Shown here: piece after piece, positions 46,571 to 56,200 of the stretch
Position numbering within the stretch: position 1 is the stretch's first letter
Layout of the letters: every line of letters starts with the position of its first letter
Source: Terribacillus halophilus
GTDB lineage: Bacteria > Bacillota > Bacilli > Bacillales > Amphibacillaceae
Length of the DNA stretch: 64,000 bases
Reading direction: 5' to 3'
Assembly (NCBI RefSeq): GCF_900101385.1
Contig: NZ_FMZB01000010.1
Location: forward strand, 62,001 to 126,000
Program-made: the position numbers and the translations under genes
The notes under the pieces: generated by a model
Database searches by the model: none
Seen by the model: only the letters and a program-made list of their open reading frames with translations
Told to the model about the DNA's origin: nothing

Positions 46571-46609
46571 TAAAAAGAGCTGATCGAAAAACGATCAGCT
46601 CTTTTTGCT
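46571..46609 (-). terminator. Terminator after the RsbR-type gene
   Basis: AAAAAGAGCTGATCG-TTTTT-CGATCAGCTCTTTTT on the minus strand, a perfect stem. Confidence 0.9.
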
Positions 46610-47458
46610 AGTCTTATTCAATTCGCCAAACCCTAAATAATCCAGCGCATTCTTTAAGGTGGATAAAGTCAAGAGTGATTTAAAATCCAAGCCGAGCGAC
46701 ACCATCGTCTGTGCAATCTCTGGCCGTATTCCAGTGATGATCGTTTCGATACCGCTGATTTTAAGCGATTGAACAATTTGGTATATTTGATCCGCCACCA
46801 TCGTATCAATCATCACGACACCAGAAACATCCAACACAAGATGATTCAGCTCCAAAGCATTTCCTTGCGATAATGCAGTATCCATGATCAGCTGGGCACG
46901 ATGTGTATCGATATCGCCAACAATGGGTATCACGGCCAGTCCTTCAAAAATTGGAACGACCGGAACAGAGAGCTCTTCCAGTGCGCTGTATGCGATATTC
47001 ATCATCTTCGTGTTATGATTCTCAAACTGCTTGCCAATCTCGAAGCTGACTAACTCCAGCATCGGATCGATGATTTTCGACACATCCAGCATCGTTATAG
47101 GAGCAAAATGACGTTCCTCCAGCTCCTCCATGAAAATGTCCCATATGACACTCCGGAAACTGGATACATACTGTAAAGTGGCTGTCAAAGAAGTATTCAT
47201 TTCGGTAGCAGTCTTTCCAGCCCTTGCTCCCCAGCAAAGAAAATTTTGCTTTACTTCTTCTTCATTATCTTCTGCGAAAAGAATGGCACCGATATTGAAC
47301 ACAAGCTCCGCATTGAATTCGGATAACTGTTCTTTCGGAAGAGATAAAATAAGAAGTTCCTGGTTCAATTTCGAATCGAGGTTTAGAAGGACAGAATCGG
47401 CTATAATGTCCTTATTCTTCTGTATCTTCTCCCCTATATATCTCAATTCGTCTTTCAT
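46595..47458 (-). CDS. RsbR-type stressosome protein with STAS domain
   Basis: 287 residues. The N-terminal half is the variable globin-like sensor domain; the C-terminal STAS domain (about 165-275) has LVLDVSGVVMIDTMVADQI and GIRPEIAQTMVSLG, keeping both threonines phosphorylated by RsbT in RsbRA (DT-M and QT-M). These proteins form the stressosome that controls sigma-B. Here it is far from any rsb operon, as are the YkoB/YojH/YqhA paralogues of B. subtilis. ATG 47458 follows AAGGGGA; the frame upstream lacks a site. Confidence 0.88.
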   Translation of the reverse strand: MKDELRYIGEKIQKNKDIIADSVLLNLDSKLNQELLILSLPKEQLSEFNAELVFNIGAILFAEDNEEEVKQNFLCWGARAGKTATEMNTSLTATLQYVSSFRSVIWDIFMEELEERHFAPITMLDVSKIIDPMLELVSFEIGKQFENHNTKMMNIAYSALEELSVPVVPIFEGLAVIPIVGDIDTHRAQLIMDTALSQGNALELNHLVLDVSGVVMIDTMVADQIYQIVQSLKISGIETIITGIRPEIAQTMVSLGLDFKSLLTLSTLKNALDYLGFGELNKTSKKS

Positions 47459-47774
47459 TTTGATGTCCCCTTTTAATATGCTACCTTCATGATAATCCAT
47501 GAGAAATCGGAATGGAAGCTAAATGCGGTATAGCAAATACTGCTTTTCTAAATTATATTAGGAATTAGCATGTGTATTTACCGTTATGTTACAAGTCTGG
47601 ACAATGGAAGGGTGATTTGTCAAAGTAAACGAGTTATTTGGCGAGGGGTTGTTAAATTTTATTTTTATGGATGATCCACATCAACTGGAAAAAAGTAATT
47701 GATAAAATAAACGCATCCAAGTAATGACTTGAATACGTTTATTTTTTAAAAGAGTAGGTTTACATGAATACAGA
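47459..47774. other. Gap between RsbR-type and ABC permease genes
   Basis: Contains the promoter side of the RsbR-type gene and, at 47704-47749, the terminator of the ABC operon. Nothing else is seen. Confidence 0.5.
47704..47749 (-). terminator. Terminator after the ABC operon
   Basis: AAAATAAACG-ATCCAAGT and its partner ACTTGAATACGTTTATTTT around AATG, with T runs on both strands; it serves the minus-strand operon ending at 47775. Confidence 0.75.
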
Positions 47775-48383
47775 TTAAAAAGCTTTCCGTCGATAAATGA
47801 GGCTAGAGATACACCAAGAAGTTCCGTAGAAAGCTAAGCCAAGTAGTAAGGCGCTTGTATACAAGGTGGGCACAGATAGCTTTAAAATGAAATCTGTGAA
47901 TGATGTAAATTTTTCACTTAAATAAGATACCATCGGAGGAACTATGCCGGATAATATCAAGAAGCTGATTAATGCAACTGGGAAATTATAACCTGGTTTT
48001 ATGATATAAGACATAGGTAAGTAAAAAGATAATAGTAATAAGGCTAAACTGCTGCTTATTGCAATGTCTGTGATTGAAAAAGGTTTATTGAAAACATACA
48101 ATAAAATACTTGTCACTCCAGTTGCTAAAATTATAAAAACGATTGACCCTAGGTAGCGGGAAGCAATAATTTCCGTGCGTGTATATGGCAGCGAATTCAA
48201 TAGTATGTTAGTTTCTGCTTTTTCGTCATTAGCAAGCGTATTAATTGGAATTATAACGCTTGCTAGCAGAAAGATGAAAGCTGGGTGCTGTCTGTCAATT
48301 AAGACAAAGAATAATACGATAAATATTAATAACAACAGTTGCCATTTTTGCAAAATAAAGTCTCGTCTTATTAAATTAAACAT
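47775..48383 (-). CDS. ABC-2 type exporter permease
   Basis: 202 residues, six membrane helices, of the ABC2_membrane_2 type (like YtrC/BcrB-group permeases). It lacks a recognisable substrate site. Its ATG overlaps the ATPase gene by eight bases, indicating coupled translation. With the ATPase it should form a multidrug, peptide or lipid exporter controlled by the GntR protein of the same operon. Confidence 0.82.
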   Translation of the reverse strand: MFNLIRRDFILQKWQLLLLIFIVLFFVLIDRQHPAFIFLLASVIIPINTLANDEKAETNILLNSLPYTRTEIIASRYLGSIVFIILATGVTSILLYVFNKPFSITDIAISSSLALLLLSFYLPMSYIIKPGYNFPVALISFLILSGIVPPMVSYLSEKFTSFTDFILKLSVPTLYTSALLLGLAFYGTSWCISSLIYRRKAF

Positions 48384-49242
48384 GCTGCATACCGCCTTTC
48401 ATATGAAACATAATATCTTCAAGTGTGGCCTGTTCAATAACAACGCTGTCTCCAAAAGTATTTTCCACCGCAGTAACATTTTCCGTTAAAGCTTCAAAAC
48501 CTGTTGATAAGCGGTTTATATGCACGAAAGCCTTCTCTGTATCTCTATCCAGAAGCTCTGTTCTTCCTTTAACGAGTGCATAATTTTCCGTTATGTCATG
48601 AATGGAATTATTAAAAACTAACTTCCCGCGATTAATGAACGCTATATAATCTGCGATGCGATTCAAATCTGTTGTGATATGGGTTGAGAAGAAGATGGTG
48701 CGGCTGCCGTCCAGCATGATTTCCTGCAGGAGCCCGAGCAGCTCCCGTCTGAAAATAGGGTCCAAACCTGCAGTCGGCTCATCCATGATGATCAATTCTG
48801 CATGATGGGACAATGCAATCGCCAGGGATGCCTTCATTTGCATGCCTTTTGAGAAATTTTTGATCGCTTTATTAAGCGGAAGTTCAAACTGCTCCACATA
48901 TTGAGAGAATAGTGCATTATCCCAATGTTTATAAGCTGGTGCGACAATGCGTTTTATATCCTTTAAATGAAGACCTTCATAGAATACATTGCCATCATAA
49001 ACAAACCCGATTCGTTCCTTGATTGCTTTCTCATGCGTCTTGTAGTCCATGCCAAACACTTTCACTTCACCAGCATCCGGCTGTAACAGATTCATCATCA
49101 TTTTTATCGTCGTCGACTTACCAGCGCCATTAGCACCGATAAAGCCATGTACAAAGCCACGCTTTACTTGAAGATCAATATTTTTAACGGAAAAATCTTT
49201 GAATTCTTTCGTCACATTAGTCAATTCGACTACGTTTTCCAT
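48376..49242 (-). CDS. ABC exporter ATPase
   Basis: 288 residues. Walker A GANGAGKSTT (about 36-45), signature FSKGMQMK (a variant of LSGGQ common in BcrA/YtrB-type ATPases), Walker B ELIIMDEPTAGLD, and H-loop STHITTD. ATG 49242 follows GAGGAGTGA at seven bases; the ATG at 49260 is part of that binding site. Third gene of the minus-strand operon. Confidence 0.9.
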   Translation of the reverse strand: MENVVELTNVTKEFKDFSVKNIDLQVKRGFVHGFIGANGAGKSTTIKMMMNLLQPDAGEVKVFGMDYKTHEKAIKERIGFVYDGNVFYEGLHLKDIKRIVAPAYKHWDNALFSQYVEQFELPLNKAIKNFSKGMQMKASLAIALSHHAELIIMDEPTAGLDPIFRRELLGLLQEIMLDGSRTIFFSTHITTDLNRIADYIAFINRGKLVFNNSIHDITENYALVKGRTELLDRDTEKAFVHINRLSTGFEALTENVTAVENTFGDSVVIEQATLEDIMFHMKGGMQHV

Positions 49243-49249
49243 TTTTGCT

Positions 49250-49621
49250 TCACTCCTCATATAAAATCCTTACTAATTGCTGCAGATCATCAAGGGATAA
49301 GCCGATTTCCCGGCTGTTTGTAATGACGGCATTTAGCTGCTCTTCGATCACTTTCAGTTTTTTCTCTTTGATGAACTCTAGATCTTGTTCAGCAACAAAT
49401 GAGCCTTTGCCGACAATGGAGTAAATAAACCCTGCCTTTTCCAATTCTTCATAAGCCCGTTTCGTTGTGATAACGCTGATTTGTAAATCCTGTGCAAGTT
49501 TGCGCATGGAAGGAATGGCAGCACCTTCCGGCAGTTCACCCGATAAAATGGACGATTTAATTTGGTTTGTAATCTGTTCATAAATCGGCTCCTTCGAATT
49601 GTTGGAAATAATGATTTGCAT
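49250..49621 (-). CDS. GntR-family (YtrA-type) repressor
   Basis: 123 residues: winged helix (EPIYEQITNQIKSSILSGEL; AIPSMRKLAQDLQISVITTK) plus a short helical tail, the YtrA subfamily that controls ABC exporters in the same operon, often sensing cell-wall antibiotics. ATG 49621 follows GAGGG; the upstream frame lacks a site. The palindrome at 49995-50022 is its probable operator. Confidence 0.88.
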   Translation of the reverse strand: MQIIISNNSKEPIYEQITNQIKSSILSGELPEGAAIPSMRKLAQDLQISVITTKRAYEELEKAGFIYSIVGKGSFVAEQDLEFIKEKKLKVIEEQLNAVITNSREIGLSLDDLQQLVRILYEE

Positions 49622-49637
49622 GCAGATCCCTCTTATT

Positions 49638-49943
49638 CTATTTTTTGGAGATAAGTATTGCGATAACATCTCTGATCGCCGCAATTAGTAATGCCAGAAT
49701 GTGAACAGTAATGGCCAGATTGAAATATGGATACGAATAAGGTGTAATCCATTCCGTGAATAGTCTTAAATCTAAAATACTTCTAAGTATCCTGGGGAGG
49801 AAGCTGTCGCTATCATTTATTCTCGGTTCCAGGGAAGTGCCATCGATCAGAAAGAAGATTACTTGTACAAGAAGAAAAATACCTAGTGCAATTATCCAGT
49901 ACCTTGTTAGCTTAAAATTGGGGACTTTTTCTGCGCCATTCAT
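49638..49943 (-). CDS. Small membrane protein, first gene of GntR-ABC operon
   Basis: 101 residues with an N-terminal helix (YWIIALGIFLLVQVIFFLI), a polar loop and a C-terminal helix (LAITVHILALLIAAIRDVIAI). Not recognised. GGAG lies eleven bases before its ATG, a loose fit. It precedes gntR by 16 bases, so it is likely regulated with the exporter. Confidence 0.65.
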   Translation of the reverse strand: MNGAEKVPNFKLTRYWIIALGIFLLVQVIFFLIDGTSLEPRINDSDSFLPRILRSILDLRLFTEWITPYSYPYFNLAITVHILALLIAAIRDVIAILISKK

Positions 49944-49994
49944 CCTAAATTGCTCTCCTTTTTATGTTCTGTTCTATACGCAGATCATAACAGT

Positions 49995-50022
49995 GTATAT
50001 ATTCTATGTATACAATATATAC
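49995..50022 (-). promoter_or_regulatory. Palindromic operator of the GntR-ABC operon
   Basis: GTATATATT at 49995-50003 and its inverted copy AATATATAC at 50014-50022 flank a partly symmetric centre (CTATGTATAC). The site lies about 50-80 bases before the first gene, as expected for a YtrA-type repressor. Promoter boxes are not clear because of the AT-rich context. Confidence 0.55.
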
Positions 50023-50283
50023 GAAGGAGGAGAGGTGTGCAACCATTTTTGCTAAAATAAGGAGATGTGATGCAGGTTTATACGCTGAGCTTAATAGGGG
50101 ATGGAAGTCCATTCTATGGCTGCAATGTTTAATGTTCTGTAGCATATAAATGTTTACCCAACTTTTATTCAATCAATATTTACAGTAATATTAAATATAT
50201 TCAAATAATTATCACTTTGTTGATTTATTTTGTTAGAAGTAGATTACCAATAATATATTCGAGAATCAGAAAGAAGGAGAGCT
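50023..50283. other. AT-rich gap before phzF
   Basis: Promoter side of the phzF-like gene. No clear -35/-10 pair, operator or small gene is recognised. Confidence 0.4.
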
Positions 50284-51183
50284 ATGAAATCGGTGACGGT
50301 TTATCATTATGATGCATTTAGTAAAGAACCTAATAAGGGAAATCCTGCGGGAGTAGTGTTGCATGGAGGTGCATTGACAGATGCGGAAATGCAAGAAGTC
50401 GCTTCAAAAGTCGGTTTTAATGAGACTGCTTTCCCTATTGCATCGGATGTAGCTGACCTTAGAATACGATTTTTCACCCCGGGTCATGAAATGAATTTAT
50501 GCGGTCATGCAACAATGGCAACTATTTACGCTTTGAAGGATAAAGGGTTATTGGAAGATAAATCAACATTCACTATCGAAACAAATGCTGGTATTCTGCC
50601 GTTTACTATAAACGCATCTACTGACGGTGAAATATCCATGACCATGAAACAGGCTTCTCCGATATTCAAGCAATTTACAGGGTCAAAGGAAAATTTAACG
50701 AACGCAATAGGATTAAAAGAAACCGATCTTCACGCTGATTTACCCATCCTTTATGGCAGTACTGGTACTTGGACTTTGCTGATCCCGATAAAACACCTTA
50801 AAGCCTTTCAAAAAATGAGACCAAATAATAAGCTCTTTCCGGAAATTTTGATAGACATGCCTGCATCTTCTGTACATCCATTCTGTCTGGAAACCTATGA
50901 TCCCAATGCCGATATGCACGCCAGACATTTCTCCTCGCCTTATTCAGGGACCATTGAAGATGCAGTGACTGGTACTGCATCAGGGGTAATGGGAGCTTAT
51001 TATGCAACATACATAACTAATGATGTTATAGAACCTCTTAACCTGATAGTAGAGCAGGGGCACGAAATAGGAAAAGATGGTCGGGTTGCAGTGCTGGTTT
51101 CAAAAGACAGTGATTCGTTTGATATCGCTATAACTGGGAAGGCGGTTTACATCAAAGAAATGCAGGTAATGCTAGGTTTTTGA
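50284..51183 (+). CDS. PhzF-family isomerase
   Basis: 299 residues of the diaminopimelate-epimerase fold. The conserved Glu is in GFNETAF (about 46), and the anion-binding loops are GNPAGVV, GHATMAT and [12 protein letters not shown]. PhzF isomerises a dihydro-hydroxyanthranilate in phenazine synthesis, but lone family members in Bacillus have unknown substrates and no phenazine genes are near. AGAAGGAGAGCT precedes the ATG. Confidence 0.88.
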   Translation: MKSVTVYHYDAFSKEPNKGNPAGVVLHGGALTDAEMQEVASKVGFNETAFPIASDVADLRIRFFTPGHEMNLCGHATMATIYALKDKGLLEDKSTFTIETNAGILPFTINASTDGEISMTMKQASPIFKQFTGSKENLTNAIGLKETDLHADLPILYGSTGTWTLLIPIKHLKAFQKMRPNNKLFPEILIDMPASSVHPFCLETYDPNADMHARHFSSPYSGTIEDAVTGTASGVMGAYYATYITNDVIEPLNLIVEQGHEIGKDGRVAVLVSKDSDSFDIAITGKAVYIKEMQVMLGF

Positions 51184-51186
51184 TAG

Positions 51187-51420
51187 ATTGTAACATCGTT
51201 CGTGAATGGAAGGGGATTTCATGCACTTTCAATTGAAGAAGTGAAGCGAACTTTTAAGACGGCATATCCTACTAAATATAGTTGGTGATATACCCATATA
51301 GCCATTGAAGGAATTGTAAAACAAGATGTTAGTTGCATCGTACCGTATGCTGCAGTCAGAAGTAAGAATCCGAGAATTATTCATTACATTTTAAAAGATT
51401 GTATTTACATTTCACCATAA
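51187..51420 (+). pseudogene. Small reading frame interrupted by TGA
   Basis: One frame reads TSFVNGRGFHALSIEEVKRT ... YPTKYSW, TGA (51286-51288), then without frame change YTHIAIEGIVKQDV ... VPYAAVRSKNPRI ... CIYISP, TAA. Both halves look like protein. No start with a binding site is seen. It is most likely the tail of a lost gene with a nonsense mutation. Confidence 0.35.
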
Positions 51421-51424
51421 ATAG

Positions 51425-51461
51425 CACCCCAAAGTTAAAGTGTTACTATAACTTTGGGGTG
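51425..51461. repeat. Strong hairpin without T run
   Basis: CACCCCAAAGTTA / TAACTTTGGGGTG, 13 perfect base pairs around AAGTGTTACTA. No T run follows on either strand, so it is not a classical terminator. It lies between the decayed frame and the convergent lacI-type gene. Confidence 0.6.
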
Positions 51462-51689
51462 TAGTTCAAATTAGTAAAATGTCTTTTTAATACTTTAAGC
51501 TAACCAACTCTCGTGTAAATACGTCGATGGAAATCCTTTGCTTTAAAAAATGTTGCGGAAACTTAAACTGGTTATTGAAGAGAAATAAAAACATACCTGA
51601 ACAAATTTAAAGACATTCTAGTCATCATTGGCTTCAACGAATCACGTCCTGTCATAATATGAAAAATATTAGCCGAGTTATCGTTGAAT

Positions 51690-52670
51690 TTATGTTGTGG
51701 ACCCCTCTAATAGACTAATTGGAAGCTTTGTTTCATGCGGAAAATCTGTGAATTCTCCTTCGATCTCCCTTAGCAAAATATTAATTGCCTCCTTAGCAAT
51801 CAATTCAATAGGCTGTCTTATTGTCGTAAGTTCCGGCAAAACTGTCCGTACCGTTTCTGTACCATCATACCCTACAATTTTAACATCTTCAGGGATCTTC
51901 TTGCCATGACGCTTGGCAGCGGTTATGTAGGAAGCTGCAAATATATCATTTGTTGCAAATATCCCATCTGCTTCAGGATGTTCACTAAATATGTTTTCTA
52001 TGATTTCTTGCTGTTTCTGTACATTAAATACTTCTGGTATTTCATATATTATCGGTACTTTAACTTCTCTTACTAGTGTATCTATATATGCTTCTCTTCT
52101 TTTGTACGATTTTTCTAGCTCTTTCACGCCGTCAATCAGAACTATTTGTTTACAACCTTTTCTGATTAATAGTTCTGTTGCTAGCTTGCCTCCTTCGTAA
52201 TTATCTGAACTTACAACAGGGATTGTTTCAGATAAGTAGCGGTCTATTGATACAACAGCTAGATTTTGCTTCTGATAATTCAATATGCCTAGGTTATGGG
52301 TGCCTACAATAATCCCATCAACTTGATTGCGCATCAGCATATCTAAGTACTTTTTTTCTTTATCTTTTTGATTAAGACTATTACAAAGCAGCACTTTATA
52401 ACCTAAAGAAGCGCAGATGTTCTCCAAATGAAATGTAAGCTCACCGAAGAATGGATTGGTTGTTGTTGGCATAATGATACCTATCAAGTTGGAACGTTTC
52501 GTAAACAGTGAACGGGCAACATCATTTGGAAAGTAATTCAGTTTGGTCATTGCATCGTGCACTTTATCTCTCGTCTGATTGCTTATGTACCCACGATCAT
52601 TTAATACACGAGAAACTGTTGTAGGCGATACACCGGCTAATCTAGCAACATCCTCAATTTTGGGCTTCAA
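51690..52670 (-). CDS. LacI-family repressor of the fructan locus
   Basis: 326 residues. An N-terminal helix-turn-helix (IEDVARLAGVSPTTVSRVL, residues 5-23) and hinge helix are followed by a periplasmic-binding-protein-like sugar domain (GIIMPTTTNPFFGEL, VVSSDNYEGGKLA, GIFATNDIFAA, VGYDGTE). The start is TTG after GAGGATGAGG. It is divergent from the GH32/importer genes and most likely binds TCAACCGGTTGA at 53097 and 57498, with a fructose-containing sugar as inducer (inference from position). Confidence 0.9.
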   Translation of the reverse strand: MKPKIEDVARLAGVSPTTVSRVLNDRGYISNQTRDKVHDAMTKLNYFPNDVARSLFTKRSNLIGIIMPTTTNPFFGELTFHLENICASLGYKVLLCNSLNQKDKEKKYLDMLMRNQVDGIIVGTHNLGILNYQKQNLAVVSIDRYLSETIPVVSSDNYEGGKLATELLIRKGCKQIVLIDGVKELEKSYKRREAYIDTLVREVKVPIIYEIPEVFNVQKQQEIIENIFSEHPEADGIFATNDIFAASYITAAKRHGKKIPEDVKIVGYDGTETVRTVLPELTTIRQPIELIAKEAINILLREIEGEFTDFPHETKLPISLLEGSTT

Positions 52671-53095
52671 TTTTCCTCATCCTCTTTCTCCATGCTAAGT
52701 ATAAATTATTCAGCTACGCTAAAAGGCCTTCGCAAAGGCTCAATCGTATCTCGAGATTGAATAAGATTCACCGATTCTAATAAGATATAACATTATAGTC
52801 CAGCAAATTAAAATCTTCTTCAGCCAGGTTGAAATCCTTATGGACTGCGTTACAGAAATCAGTATGTCCATGCCAATCAGTATGGATTTCAGCATTTCAC
52901 TTGGATATTTTTCTCACTATGTTCATGTTATCACTATTGGTCAGCTTTTTGTATCTTCTTCATCTTTAACAAATCAGCCACTCTTGGTTTTTTACCATAA
53001 GTCACTGATACGTTTTAAGTTCCATACCAAAAAAAGGCAAACACCTAGTTTAGCTACAAGAAATTCGTAGTTAAAGACTTTCACGTCAAGCATAT
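52671..53095. other. AT-rich gap between regulator and fructan operon
   Basis: Holds the promoter side of the lacI-type gene. A short inverted repeat CAATC ... GATTG (about 52741-52764) is visible. A 76-codon open frame at 52840-53070 lacks a binding site and protein-like composition and is not accepted. Confidence 0.4.
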
Positions 53096-53133
53096 GTCAA
53101 CCGGTTGATATATGGAAGCGCTTACTGTAATAT
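53096..53133 (+). promoter_or_regulatory. Composite promoter, copy 1: LacI operator plus cre-like site
   Basis: TTGATA (53105-53110), 17 bases, TAATAT (53128-53133). The palindrome TCAACCGGTTGA (53097-53108) covers the -35 box. ATGGAAGCGCTTACTG (53112-53127) in the spacer agrees at 14 of 16 positions with WTGNNARCGNWWWCAW. Thirty-two of the first 34 bases are the same in copy 2 at 57497. Confidence 0.82.
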
Positions 53134-53200
53134 GGAAGTGATAAATAACTGGCAACAGAACAAGTAGCAATTACCAAAAAAAGGTGGGGAGGTTTCAGAG

Positions 53201-56200
53201 ATTAACGCCAAAACAAACTTAACTAATTGGGAAGTCCGTGGTGCAGGTACATTTGAAGAGACGAAGCAGGGATTAAAGCTTACTTCTGAAACAAACGAGA
53301 ATGTAATGGCGATATCAAGTGTTCATTCGGAAGACTTTATATATGAAGCGGATATAAAGATATTGGAAAAATCAGCAGATGCTACCTTGGTATTTCGATC
53401 CGGTGAAAATGTTTGGGATTCCTATATGGTTCAGATAGTACCAGATCCAGGTCTGGTCCGGCTACGCGATGCTCGTGATGAAAATAGATTGAAAGAAGAA
53501 GTTGAAGTAAATATCAAAGAAGACAGTATTTATCATGTAAAGGTAAAAGTAGCAGCAGAAAATATTAAAGTGTATTGGGAGAAACAGTATACCCCACTAA
53601 TAGATTCTACGATTTCACTTTATGATAGAGGGCAATTAGGATTACATGTATGGAATGGTTCTGCACTTTTTCATAACGTGAAAGTGAGCGAGTTCAAAAC
53701 AAATTTAGGTTCAACCATAGTTGAAGAAGGTAACTGGGAACCAAGCATAAAAGGATTGAAAGGAATTGCTTTAGAGAATGAAATAGCTACGCGTTACTAT
53801 GAGATCCAGTCGAGTGATTTCGTATTGGAAGGTAATATCTCCTTTGATGAAGAACAAGCGGAGGCGGGTTTTACGTTTCGCATGACTGAAAATGGAACAA
53901 GTGGTTATCACGCTTTGTTTAAAAAAAATAATGATGAAATGACAGTAGAATTAAAAAAAGCAGATGGTACAGTTCTTGGAAGATCATTACGAGGTTTCGA
54001 ATCACTGATTGGTACAAAACATCACTTGGAATTAATAGTAATCCGCGAGGAAATTACAATGTTTATCGATGGCTACCTCACCCCAGCGATTGAAGTTACG
54101 GATAGTAGTTACACGGGTGGTGTAACAGGAGTGACGGTATCAAGTGGTAAAGCGTATTTTCAAGATATCTATTTAGTGCCCACAAATAGATACTATAAAG
54201 AAAAGCATAGACCGAAATATCATTATTCCCCGGCTAGGGGATCTGCGAGCGATCCAAATGGGCTTGTATATTTCGCGGGAGAGTACCATCTCTTTCACCA
54301 AGATGGTGGGAAGTGGGCGCATGCAGTTAGTGAAGACCTTATTAATTGGAAACACCTGCCTATAGCTTTGTCGTGGAATGATGCTGGGCATATATGGTCA
54401 GGATCTGCGGTGGTAGATTTGCACAATGTATCTGGGCTATTTTCAGAATCTGAAGATAAAGGATTGGTTGCATACTATACTAGTTTCAACCCAGATGCTC
54501 AGAACGGAAATCAACGAATCGGTCTTGCATTTAGTACGGATAAAGGACGGACATGGGAGTATGCAACCGAGCATCCATTCGTGATTGAAAACCCTGGAAA
54601 GGATATGGATGATCCAGGTTCTTGGGATTTTCGCGACCCAAAAGTAGTACGGGATGAAGCAAATGATCGATGGGTTATGGTTGTTTCAGGAGGAGACCAT
54701 GTTCGTTTCTTCACTTCCAAAGATCTTAAACGCTGGGAGCATAAGGATAACTTTGGATATGGTAATTATATTCGTGGAGGAGTATGGGAGTGTCCTGATC
54801 TTTTTAAACTTGAAGTTGAAGGTACAGCCGAGAAAAAATGGGTTCTTATGATCAGCACAGGAGCAAATCTGAATACGGAAGGATCTGATGCAGAATATTT
54901 CATTGGTCATCTGACACCCGAAGGAAAATTCATCAATGACAACCCAATTGGAAAGGTATTAAAGACAGATAACGGGAAGGAATTTTATGCGTCTATGTCT
55001 TTTGCGAATATGCCGGATAATCGCCGGGTGACAATTGCATGGATGTCAAATTGGGATTATCCCTTTGAATTTCCAACAGAAGGATGGAAGGGTCAACTTA
55101 CTATACCGAGGGAGCTACGTCTGATTCAAACCGATGAAGGAATCAGACTTGCTCAATCGCCAATCAAAGAATTACAAACAATTCGCAGGACTGTTTTTTA
55201 CGTAGAAAATAAAGAAATTAATGCCAACAATGCATCTAACTTATTAAAAAAAATAAAAGAAACTTCTTTTGAAATTGAAGCGGAGATGGAGATACCCTCT
55301 AATAGCGGCGTTACAGAATTTGGTTTTCGAGTTCGGGAGGGGACAAACGATAAAACTATTGTCGGATACAATACAGCAGCAGAGCAATTATTTGTTGATC
55401 GTTCTGAGTCAGGGCAGACGGATTTTTCGAATCAATTTTCAACGTTTCACGCGGCAGAATTACAACCGGAAAATCAACGAATTAAACTAAATATCTTTGT
55501 GGATAGTTCTGTTGAGGTTTTTGCGAATGATGGGAAATGTGTATTTTCCGATGTGATTTTTCCTAATGCAACGAGTATGGGAATGAGCTTCTATACAGAA
55601 GGTGGTCCTATCCGGATTATTTCATTAACTGTCCACACATTAGATGATATTTGGAATAGGGACACTGATGAAGGGGCTAGTATTGTGTTCAATTCTAGCA
55701 AGGAAGAGATGAATATTGGAGATACAATTTCCATTGAAGCGGTACGCAAAGGGACAGGCGTTCAACCACTTAAATGGTCATCATCTGATCCCGATGTTTT
55801 AAGTATAGAAAGTGCCAACAATTGCAATGCCGTACTGAAAGGTACTGGTGCTGGGGAAGTGTTGCTCACTGTTTCAACACGAAATAATAAATTGTCTGAA
55901 AGTGTGGCAGTTTGTGTATATGGAGAGAATTTTGTCACAAATCTTAGTGGTTGGAAATCAGATACTGCTGCCGCTAAGTGGATTGCTACTGAAGAAGGAA
56001 TTCGCGGATCGCATACCAGTGATGCTAATTATGTGGCAAAGGAAACTGGTGGAAACTTTATCTATGAGGTAGACATGACACTTGAAGAGGGTGGTGCTGG
56101 AGCTATCCTTTTCCGAACAAGTGAAGATGGTAAAAGTGGATATTACTTCAACTTGGATCCAAATATGAAAGCTTATCGTCTCTTTTATAAATTAAATGGC

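Noticed and set aside
50284-51183. Phenazine biosynthesis
   Set aside because: Only a lone PhzF-family protein is present; no phzA-G partners are near.
51286-51288. TGA read as selenocysteine
   Set aside because: No SECIS-like hairpin directly follows the TGA, no cysteine homologue is known, and the frame has no proper start.
52840-53070. 76-codon frame between the LacI-type gene and the fructan promoter
   Set aside because: No ribosome binding site and Ser/Thr/Phe-rich random-looking composition.
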